DNA from: Flavobacterium sp. CG_23.5
Lineage (GTDB): Bacteria; Bacteroidota; Bacteroidia; Flavobacteriales; Flavobacteriaceae
Assembly: GCF_017875765.1 (NCBI RefSeq)
Contig: NZ_JAGGNA010000001.1
Span: 2,259,001 to 2,323,000 of the forward strand
Direction: 5' to 3'
Length of the DNA stretch: 64,000 nt
Shown one piece after another: positions 18,594 to 26,324 of the stretch. How positions within the stretch are numbered: position 1 is the stretch's first letter; the number at the start of each line of letters is the position of its first letter. A program made the translations under genes and the position numbers. Below the pieces are notes generated by a model. The model saw nothing but the letters and a program-made list of their open reading frames with translations. It did no database searches and was not told the origin of the DNA.

Positions 18594-19643
18594 TTGCCTA
18601 AAAAAATCCAACATATAGCCGTCATGAGACTTTCCGCAATGGGAGATGTCGCCATGACGGTTCCTGTTTTACGGGCTTTTGTAAATCAGTATCCTGAGGT
18701 TAAAATCACGGTGGTTTGCAGACCATTTTTCAAACCTTTTTTTGATTTCATTCCCAATGTTTCTTTTTTTGCTTTCGATGAAAAAGAGCGGCATAAAGGA
18801 ATTGCAGGATTGTTGCGATTGTTCCAAGATTTAAAAAAGCTGGATATCGACGCTTTTGCCGATTTGCACAACGTTCTGCGTTCTAAAATTGTCAGATCGC
18901 TTTTTGCCTTGAGCGGAAAAAAAGTGGCTTCAGTTGACAAAGGAAGAGCGGAGAAAAAAGCATTGACGCAGGAAGAGAATAAAGTTTTCAAGCAATTACC
19001 CACAATGTTTGAGAGACATGCAAAAGTATTCGAAGCGCTAGGATTTCCTATAGATTTGTTATCCCGAAGTCTCGGGACAGCATTTCCCGAAAAAGCCGTT
19101 TTAAGTCCAGAAATTCTAACTTTAATTGGTGATAAAAGCCAAAAACTAATTGGAATTGCTCCTTTTGCGCAATACGACTCTAAAGTCTATCCGTTGGATT
19201 TAATGGAACAAGTCATAGCCGAATTGGCTTTAGACAAAAACAATACAATCTTGCTTTTTGGAGGCGGTAAAAAGGAAATCGGAATTTTAAATACGCTTTC
19301 CAATACTAAAGAAAACGTCATTAATATGGCGGGTAAAATCAAATTTCAGCAAGAACTGCAACTCATCAGTAATCTGGATGTTATGCTTTCCATGGATTCC
19401 GGAAATGCGCATATTGCGGCAATGCTTGGTGTGAAAGTTGTTACGCTTTGGGGCGCAACGCATCCGTATGCGGGATTTTTGCCTTTCAACCAACCGATGG
19501 AAAATGCTTTGGTTTCGGATAGAAACCTGTTTCCTAAATTACCAACTTCGGTGTACGGAAACAAAAAAGTGGAAGGTTATGAAGAGGCGATGAGAACGAT
19601 TTTACCAGAGCAAGTAGTTTTCAGAATTCAGTCAGTGTTGTAG
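18594..19643 (+). CDS. GT9 family glycosyltransferase (heptosyltransferase-like)
   Basis: The 349-residue protein begins with KIQHIAVMRLSAMGDVAMT, the family-9 N-terminus, and has the C-terminal donor-site region SMDSGNAHIAAMLGVKVVTLWG followed by HPYAGF. GT9 enzymes transfer heptose or related sugars to the inner core of LPS. The start codon is TTG at 18594. The next in-frame ATG at 18624 would remove the first beta strand, so the TTG is preferred. Confidence 0.87.
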   Translation: MPKKIQHIAVMRLSAMGDVAMTVPVLRAFVNQYPEVKITVVCRPFFKPFFDFIPNVSFFAFDEKERHKGIAGLLRLFQDLKKLDIDAFADLHNVLRSKIVRSLFALSGKKVASVDKGRAEKKALTQEENKVFKQLPTMFERHAKVFEALGFPIDLLSRSLGTAFPEKAVLSPEILTLIGDKSQKLIGIAPFAQYDSKVYPLDLMEQVIAELALDKNNTILLFGGGKKEIGILNTLSNTKENVINMAGKIKFQQELQLISNLDVMLSMDSGNAHIAAMLGVKVVTLWGATHPYAGFLPFNQPMENALVSDRNLFPKLPTSVYGNKKVEGYEEAMRTILPEQVVFRIQSVL

Positions 19644-19690
19644 ATTTGTTGTTATGACAGTATTATTCAATCTGAATTATACTATTGGAT

Positions 19691-19999
19691 TCACAGCCAA
19701 ATTCCATTTTCTCTACATCTTACAATTAAAAAACGCTTTAGATTAGAAATTGATTCCTCAAAATCAGGCGGTTCTAATCCAAAACGTAAAAATTCTTTTT
19801 GTTGTTTTTCGGTTTCTTCACACGCTTTTATAATTTCTTTGAGCATGTCAAGCATAATCAATTGTTTGTTCTCGTTTTGCTTAAATTTTAAATCGACCAA
19901 TTCATCTTGCAATTTTTCACAATATTCCAAAAGTTGTTCCACTTCTATTTCGTCTAGAAGATGAGGGTTATTTTTAAAAAGTTCGCGAGGTTTTTTCAT
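19691..19999 (-). CDS. Small coiled-coil protein of unknown function
   Basis: The 102-residue product is strongly charged and helical. From about residue 18 to 70 a heptad-like pattern (LLEYCEKLQDELVDLKFKQ) suggests a coiled coil. No signal peptide or known domain is present. It is read on the minus strand downstream of the reductase gene, but a hairpin terminator separates the two, so it is probably transcribed alone. I do not recognise the family. Confidence 0.65.
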   Translation of the reverse strand: MKKPRELFKNNPHLLDEIEVEQLLEYCEKLQDELVDLKFKQNENKQLIMLDMLKEIIKACEETEKQQKEFLRFGLEPPDFEESISNLKRFLIVRCRENGIWL

Positions 20000-20023
20000 G
20001 GGGTTTGATCTCTAATTTAAAAA

Positions 20024-20072
20024 TTCCAAGCTGGATGTTCAAAATTAAAAAGATTGAATATCCAACTTGGAA
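20024..20072 (-). terminator. Terminator of the reductase gene
   Basis: A 19-bp inverted repeat (20024-20042 against 20054-20072, two wobble differences) with an 11-base loop lies just after the stop of the minus-strand reductase gene. On that strand it is followed by a T-rich tract. Confidence 0.7.
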
Positions 20073-20101
20073 CTTCGAACAATGAATGAATTCAGGTATT
20101 C

Positions 20102-21154
20102 CTAAACATCATCATAATCTATATAAACACTGGCAGAAGTTGGATGCGCTTGACAAGTAAGAATCAGTCCTTCGGCAATTTCACCATCGGTCAGAATAGA
20201 GTTTTTAGTCATTTCTGCAGTTCCAGACGTCACTCTTGCTAAACAACTGCTGCATATTCCTCCTTGACAGGAATAAGGAGCGTCAATTCCTTGTTTTAAA
20301 GCGGCTTCCAGAATTGTCTGTTTTTTTGACATGTCAAAAGTCGTTTCTTCATCATCCACCATCACGGTAATTTTTGTATGACCTTCTAAGTTTTCTTTTA
20401 TTGCATTCTCAGTGGAAGAAGTAGTAAAAAGCTCAAATTTTATAGCGGATTCTTTTACGTTTTTTTCTTTTAAAACAGAACTTACTAGATTAATCATTTC
20501 TTCTGGACCACACAAATAGAACTTATCAAATTCCAGTTCTTTGTGTTTGTTACTTAAAACAAAATTAACTGCTGCTTTTTCTATGCGTCCAAATAATGCA
20601 TTTTCTGCTTTGGCTTGACTGAAAACATAATGCACAAAAAAGCGCCCGACATATTGTAATTGTAAATCGTGTAATTCTTGAAAAAAGATAGTTTCCTCAG
20701 GAGATTTATTACCGTAAACAAGCACAAAAGAACTTTTAGGTTCGTTTTTCAAAACCGACTTCAAAATTGATAGAACCGGAGTGATCCCACTTCCTGCCAC
20801 AAAAGCAACATAATTTTTTTGTCGTTCGGCTTGAGGATCAAATGTGAATTTTCCTTCTGGTGTTCCTACTTCTAGGGCGTCACCCGCTTTAAGTTTTGTA
20901 TTTGCAAATTGAGAGAAAGCTCCATTTTTTACCGCTTTCACCGCAATTCGTAATTCCCCGCTTTCTGGTGAAGAACAAATCGAGTAGGCACGACGAATTT
21001 CTTGTCCGTCTAGTGTTAACCTTAAATTTAAGTATTGACCCGCAATAAATGAATAGTTGGGTTTTAATTCTGCAGGGACGTTAAAAAGTATGGAAACGGC
21101 ATCTTTGGTTTCGCGTTTTACTTCTTTTATAATGAGTTTTAAAAAGGACGACAT
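20102..21154 (-). CDS. Ferredoxin-NAD(P)H reductase-like flavoprotein (PaaE type)
   Basis: The 350-residue protein is a one-polypeptide electron-transfer reductase. It has an FAD-binding barrel (RAYSICSSPESGELRIAVK near residue 55), an NAD-binding domain (VAFVAGSGITPVLSILKS) and a C-terminal plant-type 2Fe-2S domain with the Cys pattern SCQGGICSSC and a distal LTCQA. Such proteins feed electrons to oxygenases such as PaaABCDE. No oxygenase gene is nearby, so the partner is unknown. A -7 box (TATCTTTG) lies just upstream on the minus strand. Confidence 0.9.
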   Translation of the reverse strand: MSSFLKLIIKEVKRETKDAVSILFNVPAELKPNYSFIAGQYLNLRLTLDGQEIRRAYSICSSPESGELRIAVKAVKNGAFSQFANTKLKAGDALEVGTPEGKFTFDPQAERQKNYVAFVAGSGITPVLSILKSVLKNEPKSSFVLVYGNKSPEETIFFQELHDLQLQYVGRFFVHYVFSQAKAENALFGRIEKAAVNFVLSNKHKELEFDKFYLCGPEEMINLVSSVLKEKNVKESAIKFELFTTSSTENAIKENLEGHTKITVMVDDEETTFDMSKKQTILEAALKQGIDAPYSCQGGICSSCLARVTSGTAEMTKNSILTDGEIAEGLILTCQAHPTSASVYIDYDDV

Positions 21155-21169
21155 GTGATTATTTTTTTA

Positions 21170-21177
21170 CAAAGATA
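21170..21177 (-). promoter_or_regulatory. -7 box for the reductase gene
   Basis: The minus strand reads TATCTTTG, 15 bases before the reductase ATG. It fits the TAnnTTTG consensus. Confidence 0.5.
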
Positions 21178-21254
21178 GTAAACCGATATGTTTTCTAAAA
21201 GTGATAAATTTTGAAATTTTTATACCTAATTTAATTATGTATAAGATTCTTATG

Positions 21255-21262
21255 TATATTTG
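21255..21262 (+). promoter_or_regulatory. -7 box for padR
   Basis: TATATTTG fits TAnnTTTG and lies 44 bases upstream of the padR ATG. The transcript would start near 21270, so the repeat half-copy at 21275-21303 lies in its leader. Confidence 0.5.
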
Positions 21263-21274
21263 TGTTCTAAACTT

Positions 21275-21303
21275 GAGCTTGCTTCGTGCCTCGCAATGAC
21301 AAA
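21275..21303 (+). repeat. Diverged half-copy of the GIY-YIG cassette repeat
   Basis: The segment contains GCTTCGTGCCTCGCAATGAC. It aligns with a few substitutions and one extra base to the right-hand repeat of the GIY-YIG cassette (22894-22920, core GCTTCGTTCCTCAGCATGAC). It lies within the padR leader, right before the ATG. Confidence 0.65.
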
Positions 21304-21306
21304 AAA

Positions 21307-21642
21307 ATGAAAAATTCACAATTATACAAGGGAAGTTTGAATACCATCATCATGAAATTGCTGGAAGAAAATGGTAAGATGTATGGTTATGAAATCACTC
21401 AAAAAGTAAAAGCAATTACCCAAGGCGAACTCAATATTACTGAGGGCGCTTTGTATCCGGCCTTGCATAAACTGGAAGCTGAAGGCATACTGGATGTGGA
21501 GATTGAAAAAGTGGACAACCGAATGCGGAAATATTATAAATTAACTGAAAAAGGGACCACAGAAACCGTAAACCGACTCTCAGAACTGGAAGATTTTATC
21601 AGAAACATGCAGAGTTTAGTAAATCCCAAATTAGAATTTTAA
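21307..21642 (+). CDS. PadR family transcriptional regulator
   Basis: The product (111 residues from the ATG at 21307) has the PadR winged-helix signature: LYKGSLNTIIMKLL, MYGYEITQKV, ITEGALYPALHKLEAEG and RKYYKLTEKG. PadR proteins usually repress a neighbouring membrane protein or transporter operon in response to a ligand. The open frame extends 21 bases upstream into the repeat, so the shorter start is chosen. The four downstream genes on the same strand are its likely targets. Confidence 0.92.
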   Translation: MKNSQLYKGSLNTIIMKLLEENGKMYGYEITQKVKAITQGELNITEGALYPALHKLEAEGILDVEIEKVDNRMRKYYKLTEKGTTETVNRLSELEDFIRNMQSLVNPKLEF

Positions 21643-21678
21643 TTTTTTTAGAAATCAGATTGAACTAGAAATTATACC

Positions 21679-22344
21679 ATGAAATTAACCACAGAACAAA
21701 TCACCCAAATAGAAGAAACTTTAGTTTTAAACGGTCTTAATTATGACGACATAAAACTAGAAGTTACGGATCATATTGCTTCAGAAATAGAATTTTTAAT
21801 GGAAGAAAACGGACTTTCCTTTGATGAAAATTTAAAAATTGTTTTAGAAAAATGGAAACCACAATTACAGCCTTCCTTTTCTGGATTAATTGGTTTTACA
21901 AACCCTAGAATAATGACTGCTAAATGCCATAAAATAGTAAAAAGGCAATTGTTGATCGTAATTTCAATTTCTGCTTTGATTGCCGTTTCATTACTGTTAT
22001 TTGCTAGAAATGCAAGTTATGTAACAGTTCCAACAAATATTCAACAAGTTTTAAAATCGTTTGTTCTTGCCGAATTTTGTTCGGTTGTTTTGGCTTGGGG
22101 TTTAATTCAAACATCAAAACGACAAACAACGTATAGTTATTTGATGAAGAAAAAGAGCTTAGGCCTCATCATCTTTCTTTTTATGTTAGGAATTGGTTTG
22201 TTTCCAGTACGATTGAATCATCAAGATGCTAAAATTGCTTTTGTATCTGTTTTTTTTGCAATAATTTATGTTTTACTCACGGGAATTTATCTGCAACTTG
22301 CCTATAAACATTTTCAATTTGAAAAAAAATTATCAAATCTTTAA
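21679..22344 (+). CDS. PadR-linked membrane protein with an N-terminal helical domain
   Basis: The 221-residue protein has a soluble N-terminal domain of about 80 residues (TEQITQIEETL, DDIKLEVTDHIASEIEFL) resembling the HAAS/DUF1700-like domains that accompany PadR regulators. Four membrane helices follow, at roughly 90-215. It starts 36 bases after padR. The following 150 bases are a truncated second copy of its N-terminus, and the gene at 22976 encodes a more distant paralogue. A role as regulated sensor or signalling partner of the ABC transporter is inferred from context. Confidence 0.75.
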   Translation: MKLTTEQITQIEETLVLNGLNYDDIKLEVTDHIASEIEFLMEENGLSFDENLKIVLEKWKPQLQPSFSGLIGFTNPRIMTAKCHKIVKRQLLIVISISALIAVSLLLFARNASYVTVPTNIQQVLKSFVLAEFCSVVLAWGLIQTSKRQTTYSYLMKKKSLGLIIFLFMLGIGLFPVRLNHQDAKIAFVSVFFAIIYVLLTGIYLQLAYKHFQFEKKLSNL

Positions 22345-22346
22345 AG

Positions 22347-22496
22347 ATGAAATTAACCACAGAACAAATCACCCAAATAGATGAAACTCTAATTTTAAAC
22401 AGTCTAAAACATGACGACATAAAACTAGAAGTTACGGATCATATTGCTTCAGAAATAGAGTTTTTGAAAACGCAACGAAGCTCAAGTATCAAGTAA
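22347..22496 (+). pseudogene. Truncated duplicate of the preceding gene
   Basis: The frame starts two bases after the preceding stop codon. Its first 40 codons differ from those of the 21679 gene at 9 of 120 bases, after which similarity ends abruptly (EIEFL then KTQRSSSIK and a stop). The 49-codon product would be only half of the N-terminal domain, with no membrane part. It lies 15 bases from the left repeat of the GIY-YIG cassette. A recent tandem duplication damaged by the cassette or by an associated deletion is the simplest reading. Confidence 0.8.
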
Positions 22497-22511
22497 TAAA
22501 CTCATATAAAA

Positions 22512-22538
22512 TTGTCATGCTGAGGAACGAAGCATCTC
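22512..22538 (+). repeat. Left inverted repeat of the GIY-YIG cassette
   Basis: These 27 bases, beginning TTGTCATGCTGAGGAACG, are the exact reverse complement of 22894-22920. The two arms enclose only the GIY-YIG gene. Confidence 0.85.
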
Positions 22539-22568
22539 CACAAAATTGGCAAATCATCTTTAAAACAA

Positions 22569-22886
22569 ATGAATATGATAGAATTTCAAGAAGGTAACCA
22601 TACTTATTATGTTTATATTCTGACGAATAAAGCTAAAACTGTTTTGTATACTGGCGTTACAAATAATTTAAAAATTCGATTAAAGCAGCACAAAGAATCC
22701 TTGAATCCTAATTCGTTTACAGCCAAATATAATGTTCATTATTTGTTGTATTTCGAAAAATTTACTTGGATTCAATTAGCAATTGCCAAAGAAAAAGAAA
22801 TTAAAGGCTGGAAAAAAGACAAGAAGATTACATTAATTAAAACAATTAACCCTGCGTTAAATTTTTTGGACCACTGTTTTGATTAA
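22569..22886 (+). CDS. GIY-YIG endonuclease-domain protein
   Basis: The 105-residue protein is a single GIY-YIG domain of the small, stand-alone (UPF0213/YhbQ-like) class: VYI at 15-17, YTG at 27-29, Arg37, a Glu in EKEIKGW at about 75-77, and Asn94 in the NPxxN-like end. An alternative start is the ATG at 22575. The gene and nothing else lies between two perfect 27-bp inverted repeats. This suggests a small mobile or mobilised unit, in which the nuclease could act on DNA carrying the repeat. It interrupts the membrane-protein gene series. Confidence 0.9.
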   Translation: MNMIEFQEGNHTYYVYILTNKAKTVLYTGVTNNLKIRLKQHKESLNPNSFTAKYNVHYLLYFEKFTWIQLAIAKEKEIKGWKKDKKITLIKTINPALNFLDHCFD

Positions 22887-22893
22887 CCAAGCA

Positions 22894-22920
22894 GAGATGC
22901 TTCGTTCCTCAGCATGACAA
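22894..22920 (+). repeat. Right inverted repeat of the GIY-YIG cassette
   Basis: Exact reverse complement of 22512-22538, starting 8 bases after the GIY-YIG stop codon (GAGATGCTTCGTTCCTCAGC and on). Confidence 0.85.
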
Positions 22921-22975
22921 AAGAAGTAAGAAAATCTTAAGCGACAAATAACTTTCAAGAATACCAAAACATAAC

Positions 22976-23683
22976 ATGAAACTAACCACCTCACAAATAG
23001 ATCAACTCTTTACCTTCACCCGCCAGCATTTTGTAGAATGGTATGACTTGCAATCAGAACTAGTGGATCATTTAGCGAATGCCATTGAAACCGAATGGCA
23101 AGAAAATCCTAAACTTACTTTTGACGAAGCTTTGAACAAGGAATTTAAGAAGTTTGGCGTTTTTGGTTTTATGGATGTAGTGGAAAAACGACAAGCCGTT
23201 TTGGGTAAAAAATACAACGGTTTGGTTTGGCAACATTTTAAAGATTTTTTTGGCATCCCAAAGATTGTATTGACGATTGCTATGACGCTAGTTTTATACA
23301 GTATTCTCAAAATAAGTCGGTACAACGAATGGAGTTTTATCGGGTTTTACCTCATTTTGATTGGGTTTACATTTTACGAAATTTTCAAAAACAATAAAAT
23401 CAAAAAAAGAAAAAAGCAAACCAAAGAAAAAAGATGGCTTTTTGAAGAAATAATAAATCAATATAGAAGTTTTTCAGGCGTTATCATTTTTCCATTTAAC
23501 TTCTTCGTTTCAATCTTTAATCATTCCGAAAAGTATTTGGGTAATGACATCTGGACACTAGGTTTGAGTTTCTTTCTGGTAGTTCTTGGTCTGCTGATTT
23601 TCATCATTTTTAAAATTATTCCATCCAAGGCAGAAGACTATTTACAAACTACCTATCCCGAATATAAATTAGAAAAGCTGTAA
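22976..23683 (+). CDS. PadR-linked membrane protein, distant paralogue
   Basis: The 235-residue protein shares the start MKLTTSQIDQL and the acidic helical pattern (ELVDHLANAIE) with the 21679 gene. Its N-terminal domain (about 85 residues) is followed by four membrane helices, two of them separated by a Lys-rich loop near residues 139-155. It directly precedes the ABC transporter genes. It probably belongs to the same PadR-controlled unit. Confidence 0.72.
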   Translation: MKLTTSQIDQLFTFTRQHFVEWYDLQSELVDHLANAIETEWQENPKLTFDEALNKEFKKFGVFGFMDVVEKRQAVLGKKYNGLVWQHFKDFFGIPKIVLTIAMTLVLYSILKISRYNEWSFIGFYLILIGFTFYEIFKNNKIKKRKKQTKEKRWLFEEIINQYRSFSGVIIFPFNFFVSIFNHSEKYLGNDIWTLGLSFFLVVLGLLIFIIFKIIPSKAEDYLQTTYPEYKLEKL

Positions 23684-23730
23684 CATTTTTCCGTCTTTAT
23701 CTACTTACAATAAAACCAAACCACTAAATT

Positions 23731-25194
23731 ATGTTTAAACGTTTTATTTATCTCGAATGGAAGGCTTTTACAAGATCAGCTTCTTTCGCAACTAATTTGG
23801 GACTAAAAATTCTAATGTTCTTTCTTATTGCTTATTTTTCTGTGGCTTTCTTGGCCTTGGGAATTGGAGCATTTTACATTCTTAAGGAAATGAAACTTGA
23901 TCCATTAGTAACGGTAAATAAGTTTTTGATTTATTACTTTTTAATGGATTTAATAATTCGTCTTTTGTTACAGGCTATTCCGGTAATGAACATTAGACCG
24001 TTATTAATTTTACCAATAAAAAAACCAACAATTGTGCATTTCTCTTTGGGAAAGACAATCTTGTCCTTTTTTAATATCGTTCATGTTTTTTTCTTTATTC
24101 CGTTTACGATTGTTTTGATTATCGAAGGATATGATGTCTTGAGCGCGGTAATTTGGTATTTGGCAATGGTTTCATTAATTTACATAAATAATTTTCTCAA
24201 TATTTTATTGAATAACAAAGACCATTTGTTTGCGATTTTCGTGGGAGTTGTACTTGTTTTAGGAGGTTGTCAATATTATAAAGTTTTTGATATTACCAAT
24301 TATACTTCTTTGTTTTTCGATGCATTGTTTCATACAAAATGGATGTTTCTGCTTCCTGTTTTGGTTTTAATCGGATTATATTATTTCACTTTCCATTTTT
24401 TTAAAAATAATTTATACTTAGATGCGGGACTTTCGACTAAAAACAAAATTGCCAAAACCGAGGATTTGACTTGGTTAAACCAATTTGGTACTTTGGGAAC
24501 GTTCTTAAAAAACGACATCAAATTAATCAAAAGAAACAAAAGATCGAAAACCACCGTTATCATGAGTGTGGTGTTTTTATTTTATGGATTGTTATTTTTT
24601 AAAACGAATGGTTTATATAATCCGGTGATGCACATTTTTGCGGGAATTTTTGTCTCGGGAGGATTCTTATTCACCTTCGGTCAATTTGTACCGAGTTGGG
24701 ACAGCGCTTATTATCCGCTGATGATGACACAAAACATTCCTTACAAAGGATATTTGAGTTCAAAATGGTGGCTGATTGTGATCGCAACGTTTATTTCGAC
24801 AATTTTAGCGTCGTTTTATTTGTATTTTGGTTGGCAGGTGTACCTTACAATTGTTGTCGGGGCGATTTATAACATTGGAGTAAATTCGCACTTGGTACTT
24901 CTTGCCGGCGCTTACACGAAAACACCAATAGATTTAGATTCTACTAAAGGCGCTTTTGGCGATAAAAAAGCATTTAATGTAAACACAATGTTGATTTCAC
25001 TTCCAAAATTGCTGCTGCCTTTGGGACTTTATTGGATTGGTTCCAAAATTATGGATCCCAATTTAGGATTGGCGTTGGTAGCCATTGCAGGATTAATAGG
25101 TTTTGCTTTGAAAGATAAAGTATTCTCCCTAATTGAAAAAATCTATAAAACCGAAAAATATAAAACCATTGATGCTTACAAGCAGAAATCATAA
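23731..25194 (+). CDS. ABC transporter permease, DUF5687 type
   Basis: The 487-residue protein has about 11 or 12 membrane helices and a conserved cytoplasmic segment (FLKNDIKLIKRNKRSKT) typical of the DUF5687 membrane subunits of Bacteroidota. The cognate ATPase starts 43 bases downstream. The transported substrate is unknown; such systems are usually exporters. It is the fourth full gene after padR on the same strand. Confidence 0.82.
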   Translation: MFKRFIYLEWKAFTRSASFATNLGLKILMFFLIAYFSVAFLALGIGAFYILKEMKLDPLVTVNKFLIYYFLMDLIIRLLLQAIPVMNIRPLLILPIKKPTIVHFSLGKTILSFFNIVHVFFFIPFTIVLIIEGYDVLSAVIWYLAMVSLIYINNFLNILLNNKDHLFAIFVGVVLVLGGCQYYKVFDITNYTSLFFDALFHTKWMFLLPVLVLIGLYYFTFHFFKNNLYLDAGLSTKNKIAKTEDLTWLNQFGTLGTFLKNDIKLIKRNKRSKTTVIMSVVFLFYGLLFFKTNGLYNPVMHIFAGIFVSGGFLFTFGQFVPSWDSAYYPLMMTQNIPYKGYLSSKWWLIVIATFISTILASFYLYFGWQVYLTIVVGAIYNIGVNSHLVLLAGAYTKTPIDLDSTKGAFGDKKAFNVNTMLISLPKLLLPLGLYWIGSKIMDPNLGLALVAIAGLIGFALKDKVFSLIEKIYKTEKYKTIDAYKQKS

Positions 25195-25237
25195 AAACCG
25201 TCTATCTAATATCGTATTTCTAAAATCGTAAATCAAA

Positions 25238-25933
25238 ATGATACAAGTAAACAACCTTTCAAAAACATATAACGGAACTACAGTTCTAAACATTGAAACG
25301 CTTGAGATTCCAAAAGGACAAAGCTTTGGTTTAGTAGGAAATAATGGAGCCGGAAAAACTACTTTTTTCAGTTTGTTATTGGATTTAATCCAGCCTTCAA
25401 CGGGAAATATTATCAATAATAATGTTCAAGTAAATACGAGTGAAAACTGGAAACCGTTTACCGCTTCTTTTCTGGACGAAAGCTTTTTAATAGGTTACTT
25501 AACACCCGAAGAATACTTTTATTTCATTGGCGATTTACGTGGTCAAAACAAAGCCGATATTGATGCATTGCTGGCTAAACATGAAGAGTTTTTTAACGGT
25601 GAAATCCTTAAAAACAAAAAATATTTACGCGATTTGTCCAAAGGAAACCAAAAGAAAGTGGGGATTATTGCTACGCTTATTGGAAATCCGGAAGTGGTAA
25701 TTCTAGACGAACCCTTTGCTAATTTAGATCCAACGACGGTAAATAGATTAAAGAAAATCATCAAAGAACTGGCTGAAAATCCCGAAATTACTGTTCTGGT
25801 TTCAAGTCATGATTTATTGCATACGGTGGAGGTTTGCGATAGAATTGTAGCACTAAACAAAGGAGAAATTGTAAAAGATATTCAAACCTCCAGAGAGACA
25901 CTTCAAGAACTGGAAATGTTTTTTGCAGTTTAA
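25238..25933 (+). CDS. ABC transporter ATP-binding protein
   Basis: The 231-residue ATPase has the Walker A GNNGAGKTT (residues 34-42), the signature LSKGNQKKVG, the Walker B VVILDEPF and the switch His in SSHDLLH. It pairs with the DUF5687 permease just upstream. The operon ends in a 12-bp hairpin terminator. This probably is an exporter of a peptide or lipid-like compound, but the substrate cannot be told. Confidence 0.93.
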   Translation: MIQVNNLSKTYNGTTVLNIETLEIPKGQSFGLVGNNGAGKTTFFSLLLDLIQPSTGNIINNNVQVNTSENWKPFTASFLDESFLIGYLTPEEYFYFIGDLRGQNKADIDALLAKHEEFFNGEILKNKKYLRDLSKGNQKKVGIIATLIGNPEVVILDEPFANLDPTTVNRLKKIIKELAENPEITVLVSSHDLLHTVEVCDRIVALNKGEIVKDIQTSRETLQELEMFFAV

Positions 25934-25967
25934 AATTTAAATTAGCGAGTATATATAAAACAGTTTA

Positions 25968-26019
25968 CCGCTAATTCGCTAATTACATTTATTAATTCGC
26001 GAATTAGCGGTTTATTTTT
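25968..26019 (+). terminator. Terminator of the ABC transporter operon
   Basis: A perfect 12-bp stem (CCGCTAATTCGC at 25968-25979 against 25999-26010) is followed by TTTATTTTT. Confidence 0.75.
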
Positions 26020-26069
26020 AGTAAGTCAAATCAAAATTTATAGCATTCAAGCCTGGAAGAATTTATTTT

Positions 26070-26110
26070 GGGCGTGACCCGGAAAAAAAAATTCCGGGTC
26101 GGGCTTTTGT
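26070..26110 (+). repeat. GC-rich hairpin, possible repeat element or terminator
   Basis: GACCCGGAA (26076-26084) pairs with TTCCGGGTC (26092-26100) around an A-rich loop, within GGGCGT...GGGCTTTTG. The high GC content stands out from its AT-rich surroundings. I recall similar GGGCGT/GGGTCGGGCTTT elements between genes in other Flavobacterium genomes, but this is unchecked. Confidence 0.5.
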
Positions 26111-26289
26111 TTCAATTAAAATATCATAAGGGAATCTTTACCTAAAACAGCAATAATAAATACCTAACAGCCACTGGCTGTTCTCCTCTTAATCTCAAAT
26201 CTCACGCAAAAGCACAGATCAAAAAGAAACCTAATAATTTCCACACTATCAAAAAGAAACGTATTTTTACAAGTCATTATACTAAAAAG

Positions 26290-26297
26290 TATTTTTG
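26290..26297 (+). promoter_or_regulatory. -7 box for sprE
   Basis: TATTTTTG, 27 bases before the TTG start codon of sprE. No TTG at -33 is evident. Confidence 0.45.
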
Positions 26298-26324
26298 AAA
26301 GTTAATTGATAAAAACGTTTACCA

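Larger units (their letters stand above)
22512..22920 (+). mobile_element. Putative GIY-YIG inverted-repeat cassette
   Basis: A 409-bp unit bounded by a perfect 27-bp inverted repeat contains a single GIY-YIG gene and short spacers. It sits directly after a truncated gene duplicate. No target-site duplication is obvious at the outer edges, and no transposase is present. The mobility is inferred from the architecture. Confidence 0.55.
25934..26324. other. 391-bp gap with three hairpins before sprE
   Basis: From left to right it holds the ABC operon terminator (25968-26016), a GC-rich hairpin (26076-26100) and a 7-bp hairpin AACAGCC/GGCTGTT near 26165. Last comes a -7 box TATTTTTG (26290-26297) for sprE. 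No open frame of note is seen. Confidence 0.6.

Noticed and set aside
22500..22930. Target-site duplication around the GIY-YIG cassette
   Set aside because: The bases outside the two repeats do not match beyond short A runs.
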